NCBI GenBank assembly: GCA_018711185.1 | Contig: DVIQ01000024.1 | Span: 33,049-97,048 of the forward strand | DNA: 64,000 nt | Source: Candidatus Limivivens intestinipullorum | GTDB lineage: Bacteria; Bacillota; Clostridia; Lachnospirales; Lachnospiraceae | Reading direction: 5' to 3' | Shown here: piece by piece, positions 8,298 through 16,285 of the stretch | Layout of the letters: every line of letters starts with the position of its first letter | Position numbering within the stretch: position 1 is the stretch's first letter | Notes under the pieces: generated by a model | Told to the model about the DNA's origin: nothing | What the model saw: the letters and a program-made list of their open reading frames with translations, nothing else | The model's database searches: none | Position numbers and translations under genes: made by a program

Positions 8298-9551
8298 TTA
8301 AAGAGATGCCACTGCCATGGCAATCGAAAGAAAAAAGAGAAGCCCGGTAGTAAACACAATCTTCATCATCAGCAGCGCCCCTTCTCCCACCCCGGAGACG
8401 CATTCCGTAATGCGCGGATCCGCGATGGGCTGGAGCACAGCTCCCATCAGCCGGTACAGCAGGGCACAGACCCCCAGGCGCAGCACCGGAACCAGACAGA
8501 TCAGCGCCAGAATCAAAAGACCGGCCACTCCCACCGCGTTTTTTATCAGCACAGCGGAGCCAAGAAACATCTCCGTCACGCTGTTGAAAAGGTTGCCGAT
8601 TCCCGGAATGCTGCTCCCGGCCTTCTGCAGAATCGTCTGCTTCAGGGCGTCCACAGCCGGCAGAACCAGTCTCTGAACCGCCTGAAGACCGATCACCGCC
8701 GCCGTCAAAAGCTTCAGCGCCCACTCCACAAGCATCTTCAGCAGCTCCGCCAGTTTGCTCAAAAAGTCCTCCCTGGACATCTGATTCAGCAAAACGCAGA
8801 GCATGTACAGGTTCGCGGCCGGGATTACTGCATAGCGCACCAGCCACTGGGTCGCGGAAATCATAGCCAGAATCAGTTCGTAAAAAGCCGCGCCGCTTAC
8901 AGAACCGGAGGAAATCACAGAGGCCACCAGATACGAAGGCATCAGGATCTTCATAAAATCCAGAATCTGTCCCACCGTATCCTGGGCAAGTTGGCTCAGC
9001 GTCTGGTACACCCTGGCAAGAACCGTGAACAGCAGGAAATACATCATGTAAAAGCTGACCTCAGATACCTGGGTCCGCTCAACGACCCCGGCAAATTTCG
9101 CGAACGCGCAGGAGGCCACCGCCAGAGCCAGGATATAAAAGGCTGTCTCCTGCTGCCAGGTCAGGGCCAAAACCGCTGCCTCCCCCGCGGTGGACAGAAG
9201 CTCCGAAAGATTCAGAGGAATCTCTCCGCGGATCAGGGAGGTCACATAGTTTTTTAATGACACCTGATTCTCTCCCAAAAGTTCATCCAAAGCCCGGTCC
9301 GCCGCCTCCAGATCCAGTTCCTCCAAAAGCTGCTGCTGCAAGAGATCGGCTTCCTCCTGGGAGAAATCCGCTTCCTGCGGCGCGTCGGTTTCCTGTGTTC
9401 CCGCGGTTTCTTCCTGCCGCGCGCTGCCGCCTTGTCCCGGCGCGTTTGCCGGAAAGACGCCATCCTGCTCCAAGACGCCCGCCGCAAAAGCCCGCGCGCT
9501 CCAGAGAAGAAACACTCCCAGGGCAAGAATTCCGGCCGCCGCTCTTTTCAT
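8298..9551 (-). CDS. spoIIIAE: stage III sporulation protein AE
   Basis: Polytopic membrane protein of the SpoIIIA complex. With the ATG at 9551 (GGGGAG 8 nt upstream) it is 417 aa, the family length, and starts with a clear signal peptide MKRAAAGILALGVFLLWSAR ending at AFAAG. A glutamate/glutamine-rich segment follows (about residues 30-90), then about seven membrane helices, for example ETAFYILALAVASCAFAKFAG and LILALICLVPVLRLGVCAL. It lies 16 nt after spoIIIAD. Confidence 0.94.
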   Translation of the reverse strand: MKRAAAGILALGVFLLWSARAFAAGVLEQDGVFPANAPGQGGSARQEETAGTQETDAPQEADFSQEEADLLQQQLLEELDLEAADRALDELLGENQVSLKNYVTSLIRGEIPLNLSELLSTAGEAAVLALTWQQETAFYILALAVASCAFAKFAGVVERTQVSEVSFYMMYFLLFTVLARVYQTLSQLAQDTVGQILDFMKILMPSYLVASVISSGSVSGAAFYELILAMISATQWLVRYAVIPAANLYMLCVLLNQMSREDFLSKLAELLKMLVEWALKLLTAAVIGLQAVQRLVLPAVDALKQTILQKAGSSIPGIGNLFNSVTEMFLGSAVLIKNAVGVAGLLILALICLVPVLRLGVCALLYRLMGAVLQPIADPRITECVSGVGEGALLMMKIVFTTGLLFFLSIAMAVASL

Positions 9552-9567
9552 GTTTTGCGCTCCCCTT

Positions 9568-9948
9568 CTATGCCAGAAAGTCATTGATGGTTTCCAAAAG
9601 AGCCAGAAGCACAGGCGTACACAGGGAGAGCACGGAAATTTTCCCGTAAAACTCAATCTGTCCCGCCACAGCGCTGTAGCCCGCGTCTCTGCACAGGCTG
9701 GCGGAAAAATCCGCGATATACGTGATTCCCACCATTTTCAGAAGAATTTTCAGGTAGGAATCCTGCAGCCTGATATATTCCTGCAGCGTCTTGGCAGCCT
9801 GGGCCACATAGGACAGCCGATCGATCCCATAATAAAAAATCAGAACGCAGGTGGCCATGCTGATCAGAACCGCGAAGCCCGGCTTTACCTCCCTGATAAG
9901 CAGCGCGAGCAAAATCCCTGCCAGTCCAAGAATACCGATTTTCAGCAT
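9568..9948 (-). CDS. spoIIIAD: stage III sporulation protein AD
   Basis: 126-aa membrane protein of the SpoIIIA complex with about four hydrophobic helices (MLKIGILGLAGILLALLIRE; FAVLISMATCVLIFYYGIDRL; LLKMVGITYIADFSASLCRD; LCTPVLLALLETINDFLA). The segment GITYIADFSASLCRDAGY is highly characteristic of the family. The start lies 8 nt after the spoIIIAC stop. Confidence 0.95.
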   Translation of the reverse strand: MLKIGILGLAGILLALLIREVKPGFAVLISMATCVLIFYYGIDRLSYVAQAAKTLQEYIRLQDSYLKILLKMVGITYIADFSASLCRDAGYSAVAGQIEFYGKISVLSLCTPVLLALLETINDFLA

Positions 9949-9956
9949 ACCCTCTC

Positions 9957-10151
9957 CTACAGCGAAAACAAGTCTTTAATGCTCTCAAAAAGCTGGCTCA
10001 CGTAGGGAAGAATCCAGAAAAGCACCAGCAAAAGGCCGGCCAGGCTCACCAAAAAAGCATGCTCCTCCCTCCCGCTGTGCTTCAAAACCTGGCAGAGAAC
10101 GGAAACGAGGATTCCCACTGCCGCGATTTTAAAAATCAGATTAACACTCAT
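9957..10151 (-). CDS. spoIIIAC: stage III sporulation protein AC
   Basis: 64-aa, two-helix membrane protein of the SpoIIIA complex (MSVNLIFKIAAVGILVSVLC and HAFLVSLAGLLLVLFWILPY). Normal family length. A 56-nt gap with a family B palindrome separates it from spoIIIAB. Confidence 0.93.
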   Translation of the reverse strand: MSVNLIFKIAAVGILVSVLCQVLKHSGREEHAFLVSLAGLLLVLFWILPYVSQLFESIKDLFSL

Positions 10152-10182
10152 TCCCGCCTCCTCTCAGAAAAGAAGCTAAATG

Positions 10183-10211
10183 GCAACCGTTCAAGAGGGC
10201 TGAACCGTTAC
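10183..10211 (+). repeat. family B palindrome inside the spoIIIA operon
   Basis: Imperfect 29-nt palindrome (GCAACCGTTCAA, 5-nt loop, CTGAACCGTTAC) between spoIIIAB and spoIIIAC. The TAA stop of spoIIIAB (10208-10210) is part of the GTAAC end of the repeat. Confidence 0.85.
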
Positions 10212-10726
10212 AAAAAAAGCACGATCAGAAACAGGCCGCCCAATGCCCCCAGATACCGGAATACCCTGGATTTGTTCTGATATTCCTCCCTGGCCTTCTT
10301 CTCCTGGTCCCAGGCTTTCTGCAGGGACAGTTCCAGGCTTCCCAGTTGGTTTTCCACATCCAGCACCCCCAGCCTGTCTCCCAGCTCCCGCAAAAGCTCC
10401 CGATCCTCCGGACACAAGGCTTTCTTCACCGTCTCCTGGGAAACAGCCTCCTCAAAAATCTCGGGCAGACTCTCACCATCGCCCTGCTCCATGCGTCCGG
10501 CCGCGTACAAAAGGAACTCTGAGAATGGCCGTTTTACCCGGCGCCCCGTCCGGGCAAAGGCCTCCGGAAGCGCCGAGTGGGCGCAGCGTATCTCACTGCT
10601 TAAAAGCTTCAGCATATGCCGCAGCTCCTCTAAGCGCACCACACGCAGCCGCAGCCCCTCTCCGGCAGCCGCGCCCATACCGGCGCATCCCAGAAAAATC
10701 AGGAGAAATCCGGCCAGCCTCAACAT
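10208..10726 (-). CDS. spoIIIAB: stage III sporulation protein AB
   Basis: 172-aa membrane protein of the SpoIIIA complex with an N-terminal hydrophobic helix (LAGFLLIFLGCAGMGAAAGE), a long helical cytoplasmic part (LEELRHMLKLLSSEIRCAHS; LGDRLGVLDVENQLGSLELS) and a C-terminal membrane helix (YLGALGGLFLIVLFL). It overlaps the end of spoIIIAA by 7 nt. Its stop codon lies in a family B repeat. Confidence 0.94.
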   Translation of the reverse strand: MLRLAGFLLIFLGCAGMGAAAGEGLRLRVVRLEELRHMLKLLSSEIRCAHSALPEAFARTGRRVKRPFSEFLLYAAGRMEQGDGESLPEIFEEAVSQETVKKALCPEDRELLRELGDRLGVLDVENQLGSLELSLQKAWDQEKKAREEYQNKSRVFRYLGALGGLFLIVLFL

Positions 10727-11682
10727 AGGCTCTCTCCGGGAAGCAGCGGCGTTCCGCGCTCGTCAAAGATCCCCTTGATCTGTCCCACCCGGTCATGGTT
10801 CCACAAAAGGACATATCTCTGGAAAAATTTTTCCGTAACCAGCTTCTGCAGAAGAGGCTTTGCCTTAATGTCCTCCACAGAACTTCCGTGCACCGTCGCC
10901 AAAAGCCGGCAGCCGCAGTTTTTCACCGCCTCAATGGCGTGAATATCCTCGTAATCCCCCAGCTCATCCACCGCGATGACCTGGGGCGCCATGGACCGCA
11001 GAAGCATCATCATGCCCAGAGCCTTGGGGCAGCAGTCCAGCACGTCTGTGCGTATCCCCAGATCATTCTGGGGAACTCCCCGGTAGGACCCGGCAATCTC
11101 TGACCGCTCGTCCACCACTCCCACCGTCTGTCCCGGCAGAGGGCCGCTGCCGTTCGAAATCTGCCGGATCAAATCCCTCAGAAGCGTCGTTTTTCCGCAT
11201 CTTGGCGGCGAGATAATCAGTGTATGGCACACCCCGTCCTCCCTTATCACATAGGGAAGCACTTCGTCGGCACAGCCTTTTTGCTCATGGGCCAGTCGGA
11301 CATTCAGAAAAGAAATATACTTCACACTCTTGATCTGGTTTCCCTCCATCACCACCCTTCCAGCCACCCCGATCCGGTGTCCGCCCTTTACCGTCAGGAA
11401 GCCCTGCTTCAGCTCCTCCTCATAGGCATACAGAGAATAGCTCCCGATATGCTGGATGGTCTCAAGCAGCTCCTCCCTTCCAATCGAATAGCCCCGGGCC
11501 TCCTCCTCTGTCAGCGCGCCTGTCCGTGTCATAAAAAATTCTCTTCCCTTATATATTACCAGCACGGGCTTTCCCGCCCTAAGGCGAATTTCCTGAATGC
11601 TCTCAAAATCCTTGGGAAGTCCCCCGAAAACCGAACGGATTTCCGAGGAAAACAATCTTACAAACTCGTCCCTTTCTGCCAT
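10720..11682 (-). CDS. spoIIIAA: stage III sporulation protein AA, ATPase
   Basis: Cytoplasmic AAA-type ATPase related to type II/IV secretion ATPases; proposed motor of the mother-cell-to-forespore channel. 320 aa. The P-loop is SPPRCGKTTLLRD (about residue 158), the Walker B region is APQVIAVDELGDYED (about 232-246), and a switch-like RLLATVHGSS follows. The ATG has AGGAGGACAGGAA upstream. It is the first gene of the operon and is preceded by a SigmaE-like promoter. Confidence 0.96.
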   Translation of the reverse strand: MAERDEFVRLFSSEIRSVFGGLPKDFESIQEIRLRAGKPVLVIYKGREFFMTRTGALTEEEARGYSIGREELLETIQHIGSYSLYAYEEELKQGFLTVKGGHRIGVAGRVVMEGNQIKSVKYISFLNVRLAHEQKGCADEVLPYVIREDGVCHTLIISPPRCGKTTLLRDLIRQISNGSGPLPGQTVGVVDERSEIAGSYRGVPQNDLGIRTDVLDCCPKALGMMMLLRSMAPQVIAVDELGDYEDIHAIEAVKNCGCRLLATVHGSSVEDIKAKPLLQKLVTEKFFQRYVLLWNHDRVGQIKGIFDERGTPLLPGESLC

Positions 11683-11703
11683 TTCCTGTCCTCCTTTATC
11701 CCA

Positions 11704-11732
11704 AATATATGAGAGAGCCGGAAAAATATTCC
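11704..11732 (-). promoter_or_regulatory. SigmaE-type promoter of spoIIIA
   Basis: On the minus strand, GGAATATT (-35, 11725-11732), a 13-nt spacer and CATATATT (-10, 11704-11711) resemble the sporulation SigmaE consensus. The position, about 20 nt before the spoIIIAA start codon, fits the known mother-cell control of this operon. Confidence 0.6.
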
Positions 11733-11758
11733 TGAAAAAAGTATCGCGCAGTTACTAA

Positions 11759-11788
11759 TTGACATCTTTTTATCAACAAGACTATAAT
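11759..11788 (+). promoter_or_regulatory. SigmaA promoter of feoAB
   Basis: TTGACA (11759-11764), an 18-nt spacer and TATAAT (11783-11788): both hexamers are perfect consensus. It lies 77 nt before feoA. I do not see a clear Fur or IdeR operator, so iron control is unproven. Confidence 0.85.
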
Positions 11789-11864
11789 GTACTGGAAAGC
11801 AATCCTTGCCGCCTGCCTGCGGACAGCGGCAGTATTAACCACCATACATCGGAGGAAAACACAA

Positions 11865-12092
11865 ATGACACTCGATTCAGGAGAAATCGGCAGAACCTAT
11901 ACGGTCTCCCAGGTATCTCTTCCTTTAAGTACCGGAAGACGTCTGGAAGCCCTGGGTATGACCGAAGGCACAAAAATCACCGTACTGAACAGCAAACGAC
12001 ATGGGCCTCTGATTATCCGCCTGCGGGGCAGCCGCTTCGCCATCGGCCGGAAAATAGCGGAAAACATCCGCGTAAAGGAGGAAACGCCGTGA
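11865..12092 (+). CDS. feoA: ferrous iron transport protein A
   Basis: Small SH3-fold partner of FeoB in Fe(II) uptake; cytosolic. 75 aa from the ATG at 11865, which has GGAGGA 8 nt upstream. The FeoA pattern is visible: GEIGRTYTVSQVSLPLSTGR, then RLEALGMTEGTKITVLNSKR and GPLIIRLRGSRFAIGRKIAE. It overlaps feoB by 4 nt (GTGA). Confidence 0.95.
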   Translation: MTLDSGEIGRTYTVSQVSLPLSTGRRLEALGMTEGTKITVLNSKRHGPLIIRLRGSRFAIGRKIAENIRVKEETP

Positions 12093-14131
12093 AAAAGAAT
12101 CTTACCATCGGGTTTATCGGAAACCCCAACTGCGGAAAGACGACGCTTTTTAACGCCTATACCGGGGCGAATCTCAAGGTGGCCAACTGGCCCGGCGTCA
12201 CCGTGGAAAAGGTCGAGGGCATGATGCGCAGGCATGATTACACCTACCGCCTCGTGGATCTCCCAGGTACCTACAGCCTGACTTCCTATACGATGGAAGA
12301 GCAGGTTTCCAGACAATTTATACTGAGCGACGAGGTGGACGTTATTGTAGACGTGGTGGACGCCTCCGTTCTGGAGCGGAATCTCTATCTGACTTTGCAG
12401 CTTCTTGAACTTGGCAAGCCCGTAGTGGTCGCCTTAAACATGATGGATATTGTAGAGAAGCAGGGCATGGAAATTGATCTCCACCGGCTTCCGGAAATGC
12501 TTGGCGTCCCGGTAATCCCCGTGTCCGCCAGGAAACGGACGGGCCTTGACATTCTTCTTCACGCCATCGCCCATCATAAGGACATCACGGAGCCGGACCG
12601 TCTGATTCACGATCATGAGCGCGTGTCTCATCATATTCACAATCACCACGAAGAGTACGCCATGGTTTACGATGACGTCCTGGAAGATAAGATCGACCAA
12701 CTCTCCCAGCGGCTTTCTTCAGCCTACCCGGACATGAAAAATTACCGCTGGCACTCCATCAAGCTTTTGGAGGGCGACAAAGAGATTACGGAGAAATACC
12801 CGCTGGATACCTCGGATATTATCACCCGCAGCTATGAAAAGGATATGATCAATGAACGCTATGATTTTATCGAAGAAGTGGCGGCTGAGGTTGTGGTAAA
12901 CAAAAGCGCCAAAGAGGCGTCCACGGATCGGATTGACCGCCTCCTGACCCATAAAATCTGGGGTATCCCGATTTTCCTGGGCATCATGGCCCTGGTATTT
13001 TTCTTTACCTTTGCCATCGGAGACTGGCTGAAGGGCTACATGGAAATGCTTCTGGAAGCCTTCTCCTCCCTGGTCCGCACCGGCCTTACGGCCGCCCACG
13101 CGAACCAGATCCTGATCTCCCTGCTGGTGGACGGCGTAATCAACGGCGTAGGCGGTATTCTTACCTTCCTGCCAAACATCGCCATCCTGTTTTTTGCCCT
13201 GGCGCTTTTGGAGGACAGCGGCTATATGTCCAGAGTAGCCTATGTCATGGACGGCATCATGTCCAGACTCGGACTCTCCGGCCGCGCCTTTATTCCCATG
13301 ATCTTGGGATTTGGCTGTACCGTTCCCGCCATTATGGCATCCCGCACCCTGGAAAACATCCGCGACCGCCGCAGAGTTATGCTTGTTACGCCTTTTATGT
13401 CCTGCAGCGCCCGGCTTCCCATTTACATTCTGTTTTCGGGAATGTTTTTTGGAAATTACGCCATGCTGGCGGCCTTTTCCATGTATCTGATCGGAGCCGT
13501 GACCGCCATCGCGGCAGCGTTTTTCCTGCACAAAGGTGACAAAAGCCAGGATCAGAACCAGCTTCTCATCGAACTTCCGGAGTATAAAGCCCCCGGCGCG
13601 CGAACCGTCTTTATCTATGTATGGGAAAAGCTGAAGGATTATCTTACAAAAGCCGGAACCACCATCTTTCTGGCTTCGGTTATCATGTGGGTACTGCTGA
13701 ACTTCGGTATGAACGGCTACACGGAGGTCATGTCGGAAAGCTTTGCCGCGTCCATCGGAAGGCTGCTCGTGCCGGTACTCGCTCCTGTGGGCCTTGGCTT
13801 CTGGCAGATTGCCGTCGCCCTGATCGCCGGCATCTCCGCGAAGGAAGTCGTGGTATCAAGCTGCGCGGTGCTTTTCGGTATCTCCGGCATCAACAGCGCC
13901 CAAGGTATGACCCAGCTTTCGGCCCTCCTGTCCGGTATGGGCTTCGGCCCCCTGAACGCGTACTGCCTGATGCTCTTCTGTCTCCTGTACGTGCCCTGCG
14001 CCGCCACAATCGCCACCATCCATAAAGAATCCGGAAGCTGGAACTGGACGCTTCGCTCCATCTTCTTCCAGATCGCCGTGGCCTGGATTCTGACCTTTGC
14101 CGTATTCCAGATCGGCTCTTTTCTTCTTTAA
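12089..14131 (+). CDS. feoB: ferrous iron transporter B
   Basis: GTP-dependent ferrous iron permease of the cytoplasmic membrane. 680 aa from the GTG at 12089 (AGGAGG 8 nt upstream). The N-terminal G domain has GNPNCGKTT (G1), the DLPGTYSL switch (G3) and ALNMMD (G4). A helical GDI region is followed by gate domains with about eight membrane helices and the FeoB core GFGCTVPAIMASRTL. It is somewhat shorter than E. coli FeoB. There is no feoC downstream. Confidence 0.97.
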   Translation: MKKNLTIGFIGNPNCGKTTLFNAYTGANLKVANWPGVTVEKVEGMMRRHDYTYRLVDLPGTYSLTSYTMEEQVSRQFILSDEVDVIVDVVDASVLERNLYLTLQLLELGKPVVVALNMMDIVEKQGMEIDLHRLPEMLGVPVIPVSARKRTGLDILLHAIAHHKDITEPDRLIHDHERVSHHIHNHHEEYAMVYDDVLEDKIDQLSQRLSSAYPDMKNYRWHSIKLLEGDKEITEKYPLDTSDIITRSYEKDMINERYDFIEEVAAEVVVNKSAKEASTDRIDRLLTHKIWGIPIFLGIMALVFFFTFAIGDWLKGYMEMLLEAFSSLVRTGLTAAHANQILISLLVDGVINGVGGILTFLPNIAILFFALALLEDSGYMSRVAYVMDGIMSRLGLSGRAFIPMILGFGCTVPAIMASRTLENIRDRRRVMLVTPFMSCSARLPIYILFSGMFFGNYAMLAAFSMYLIGAVTAIAAAFFLHKGDKSQDQNQLLIELPEYKAPGARTVFIYVWEKLKDYLTKAGTTIFLASVIMWVLLNFGMNGYTEVMSESFAASIGRLLVPVLAPVGLGFWQIAVALIAGISAKEVVVSSCAVLFGISGINSAQGMTQLSALLSGMGFGPLNAYCLMLFCLLYVPCAATIATIHKESGSWNWTLRSIFFQIAVAWILTFAVFQIGSFLL

Positions 14132-14218
14132 CGGCGGCAGATGCCCAGCAGACGCCTGCTTGCGCGGCGTGTCTGGCTCACAGCATAGCTGGGCTTTGCA
14201 CGCAGACAGGCAAAAAAT

Positions 14219-14256
14219 AGCGGTTATGACTTCTTTTCTCAGAACTCATAACCGCT
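14219..14256 (-). terminator. Rho-independent terminator, minus-strand orientation
   Basis: A perfect 11-bp stem (AGCGGTTATGA and TCATAACCGCT) with a 16-nt loop. On the minus strand it is followed by ATTTTTTG, a good U-tract; on the plus strand only AGTTCATTTC follows. It therefore best serves a minus-strand transcript arriving from 14.6 kb, although it could also slow plus-strand feoB transcription. Confidence 0.75.
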
Positions 14257-14318
14257 AGTTCATTTCTGTGTCCATTGGACTAAACCTCTCTTTTCTTAAA
14301 TTATGATGGAAAGCTTAA

Positions 14319-14542
14319 CGTTTTCGGTGGTCCGTACCTTCCTTTCATTGGATTTTCTTTGGGGTACTTCGTTACGTCTTCTTGGGTCCATACCTCTCTT
14401 TCTACGGATTTTGTTTGGGGTAAATCGTTACGTTCTCGGTGGTCCGTACCTCTCTTTCTACAGATTTTTTTTGAGGTAAATCGTTATGTTCCCTTTGGTC
14501 CGTACCTTCCTTTCTGCTGTATTTTCCTTTGTTTTCATTCGC
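14319..14542 (-). repeat. 56-bp direct tandem repeat array
   Basis: Four head-to-tail units of 56 nt: 14319-14374, 14375-14430, 14431-14486 and a diverged 14487-14542. A further degenerate unit can be traced at 14263-14318. Shared blocks on the plus strand are GGTCCGTACC, TCTCTTTCTA and GTAAATCGTTACG. The unit length is not a multiple of 3. There are no unique spacers, so it is not a CRISPR array. Confidence 0.9.
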
Positions 14543-14643
14543 CTTCTTAAACACTTGAAATTGAATGAATTATTACGTTTTCACTGGAATCTCCTCCCCG
14601 GCGATTTATCTTTTTATAAACCGCTTTGCTTTTTGATGTCTAT

Positions 14644-14672
14644 ACTATAGCATAAGGATCTATTTTTGTCAA
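14644..14672 (-). promoter_or_regulatory. SigmaA promoter reading into the tandem array
   Basis: On the minus strand, TTGACA (14667-14672), a 17-nt spacer and TATAGT (14644-14649). It is preceded by an A/T-rich stretch resembling an UP element. No full-length gene lies downstream on that strand before the terminator. Confidence 0.75.
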
Positions 14673-14737
14673 CCTATATTTTAAAATTTTATTTATTAAT
14701 TATTTATTAACTTATTTTGTTTAAATATTCTGATATT

Positions 14738-14931
14738 TCATCTTTGATTATTTATTCCCGCGAACAACGGCGTAGACCAAAAATCCCGCAGCTCTGCTGC
14801 GCTGCAAGTTTGATGCCCTATATTTTTCACGTTCAGAAACTGGAATCTTTCATGCATCAGCTTCCCAATATCGGAATCATCGCGGTACTCACCGTATACA
14901 TACAGGATATGCTCACCGTCACCGAACATTA
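14738..14931 (-). pseudogene. remnant of a PD-(D/E)XK (Rpn-type) transposase
   Basis: The minus-strand frame reads MFGDGEHILYVYGEYRDDSD then IGKLMHERFQ, which resembles the C-terminal part of the Rpn/PDDEXK_2 family (typical motif: GDG..I.Y..GEYRGDD.IG.LMHDF). The similarity fades after about 35 residues, where family C repeat sequence begins, and nothing recognisable lies upstream. The nuclease domain is absent, so it cannot be functional. The call rests on motif memory and is moderate. Confidence 0.5.
14750..14815 (-). repeat. family C repeat, copy 1
   Basis: The sequence TATTCCCGCGAACAACG followed by CCGCAGCTCTGCTGCG and CAAGTTTGATGC is shared, in parts, with 54212-54310 (TATTCCCGCGAGCAACG) and, inverted, with 60262-60292 (GCATCAAATTTGCAACGCAG). 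Confidence 0.6.
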
Positions 14932-14964
14932 AGCAAATGATTATCTGAAATTAGTTCGCCTTTG

Positions 14965-14993
14965 GTAACGGTTCAGCAGGGCTGAACTGTTAC
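14965..14993 (+). repeat. family B palindrome
   Basis: 29-nt palindrome: GTAACGGTTCAG, a 5-nt loop, CTGAACTGTTAC; one mismatch between the arms. It lies 150 nt upstream of arcC. Confidence 0.9.
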
Positions 14994-15142
14994 CGCCTTT
15001 GAAGCGTTCCCTGCAGGGCCATCTGGAATGCCGCTCTTACCATGGGGTTTGCCGTAATATTTTATTGCTTTTTTCTGTCAAAAATTATATAATGAAAAAA
15101 AGTGTCGGACAGACAGATTTCACGAAACGCGAGGTACTTTTT

Positions 15143-16075
15143 ATGAAAAAACGAATGGTTGTCGCGCTTGGACATCGTGCCCTGGGCACGACGCTTCCCG
15201 AGCAGCAGAAAGCAGTGAAAAAAACAGCGCCTGTGCTGGCTGAGCTTGTGGAGGAGGGATGGCAGCTTGCCATCTGTCACAGCAATGCCCCCCAGGTCGG
15301 GATGATTCATACAGCGATGAATGAATTTGGGAAGGCCCATCCGGCTTACACCGTAGCCCCCATGTCCGTGTGCTCTGCCATGAGCCAGGGCTATATCGGA
15401 TATGACCTCCAGAACGCCATGCGCACGGAGCTTTTAAAGAAAGGCATCAGCAAAACCACCAGCACGATCCTGACCCAGGTTCTCGTGGATCCCTACGACG
15501 AGGCCTTTTATCATCCCGTGAAGGTGATCGGACGCTATATGACCGCGGAGGAGGCGGATGCCGAGGAACAGAAAGGAAATTATGTCATCGAAGAGCCCGG
15601 GAAAGGCTTCCGCAGAATCGTAGCGGCTCCCCGCCCCAAGGATATCATTGAAATCGACGCCATCCGCGCTCTCCTGGACGCGGATCAGGTAGTAATCGCC
15701 GCAGGGGGCGGCGGGATTCCCGTTATGGCTCAGGGCTTTAACTTAAAAGGCGCCAGCGCCATTATTGAGAAGGACTATGTCAGCGGAAAACTGGCCGAGA
15801 TGGTAAACGCGGATCTTCTGCTGATCCTTACCAATGAGCCCCACCTGAATCTCTACTACAACACAGATCATCCGGAGCCCATTCGGGAGATCACCGCGGA
15901 GCAGGCCGAGCAGTACATTGCGGAGAATCAGTTCGCCAAGGCCTCCAAGCTCCCCAAGGTTCAGGCGTCGGTGGATTTCGTTCGCTCCGGAAGCGGAAAG
16001 CGCGCGATTATCACAGATCTCGACCACGCCAAGGATGCCCTGGACGGCAAGGAAGGTACGATTATTACAGGATAA
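15143..16075 (+). CDS. arcC: carbamate kinase
   Basis: Reversible kinase forming ATP and carbamate from carbamoyl phosphate and ADP; cytosolic. 310 aa from the ATG at 15143 (GAGG 8 nt upstream). The amino acid kinase fold is clear: VVALGHRALG near the N-terminus (an N-rich loop in many relatives), SNAPQVG, the nucleotide loop AAGGGGIPV, and IEKDYVSGKLAEMVNADLLLILT with the catalytic-site lysine and aspartate. No arginine deiminase or ornithine carbamoyltransferase gene is adjacent, so the carbamoyl phosphate source (arginine, agmatine, allantoin) is open. Confidence 0.95.
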   Translation: MKKRMVVALGHRALGTTLPEQQKAVKKTAPVLAELVEEGWQLAICHSNAPQVGMIHTAMNEFGKAHPAYTVAPMSVCSAMSQGYIGYDLQNAMRTELLKKGISKTTSTILTQVLVDPYDEAFYHPVKVIGRYMTAEEADAEEQKGNYVIEEPGKGFRRIVAAPRPKDIIEIDAIRALLDADQVVIAAGGGGIPVMAQGFNLKGASAIIEKDYVSGKLAEMVNADLLLILTNEPHLNLYYNTDHPEPIREITAEQAEQYIAENQFAKASKLPKVQASVDFVRSGSGKRAIITDLDHAKDALDGKEGTIITG

Positions 16076-16103
16076 GCCTGCGCAAAATAAAACAGCACGG
16101 ATG

Positions 16104-16176
16104 AAAAAAGCCCATCTTTCCATGATGCTTGCCGCCGGGTCGCCGGCGGTCACAGCAGATGGAGACGGGCTTTTTC
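16104..16176. terminator. bidirectional terminator between arcC and the AraC gene
   Basis: AAAAAGCCC and GGGCTTTTT form the outer stem and CCGCCGG-GTCG-CCGGCGG an inner hairpin. It has T-rich flanks in both directions and lies between convergent genes. Confidence 0.65.
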
Positions 16177-16285
16177 TGTGCGGCAGAGGGCCGTTGCAGT
16201 CTCTTGAAAATATGTTGGCCGCTTTGGAACGCCAAAGGAGGAGGGTCCTTTTGCATTTTGTAAAACCCATACCGCGGCGAATAAT

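Larger units (their letters stand above)
14216..14637 (-). ncRNA. putative tandem-repeat structured RNA
   Basis: A minus-strand promoter (14644-14672) and a terminator (14219-14256) bracket about 420 nt that contains no convincing gene but holds a 56-nt tandem array. Within the units, UACGGA (5' arm) can pair with UCCGUA about 35 nt later. In the next unit the wobble version UCUGUA appears, and in another both sides change (UGGA with UCCA), a compensatory change. A 26-codon frame (14458-14538, MKTKENTAERK...) and the repeated translation EREVRTTENVTIYPK also exist, so short-peptide coding is an alternative. Function unknown. Confidence 0.45.

Noticed and set aside
8191..8847. N-terminal extension of SpoIIIAF open for about 220 codons
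   Set aside because: It overlaps spoIIIAE in another frame, and a ribosome site marks the shorter start at 8190.
14319..14542. Possible CRISPR array
   Set aside because: The repeats abut head to tail with no unique spacers, and no cas genes are in the window.
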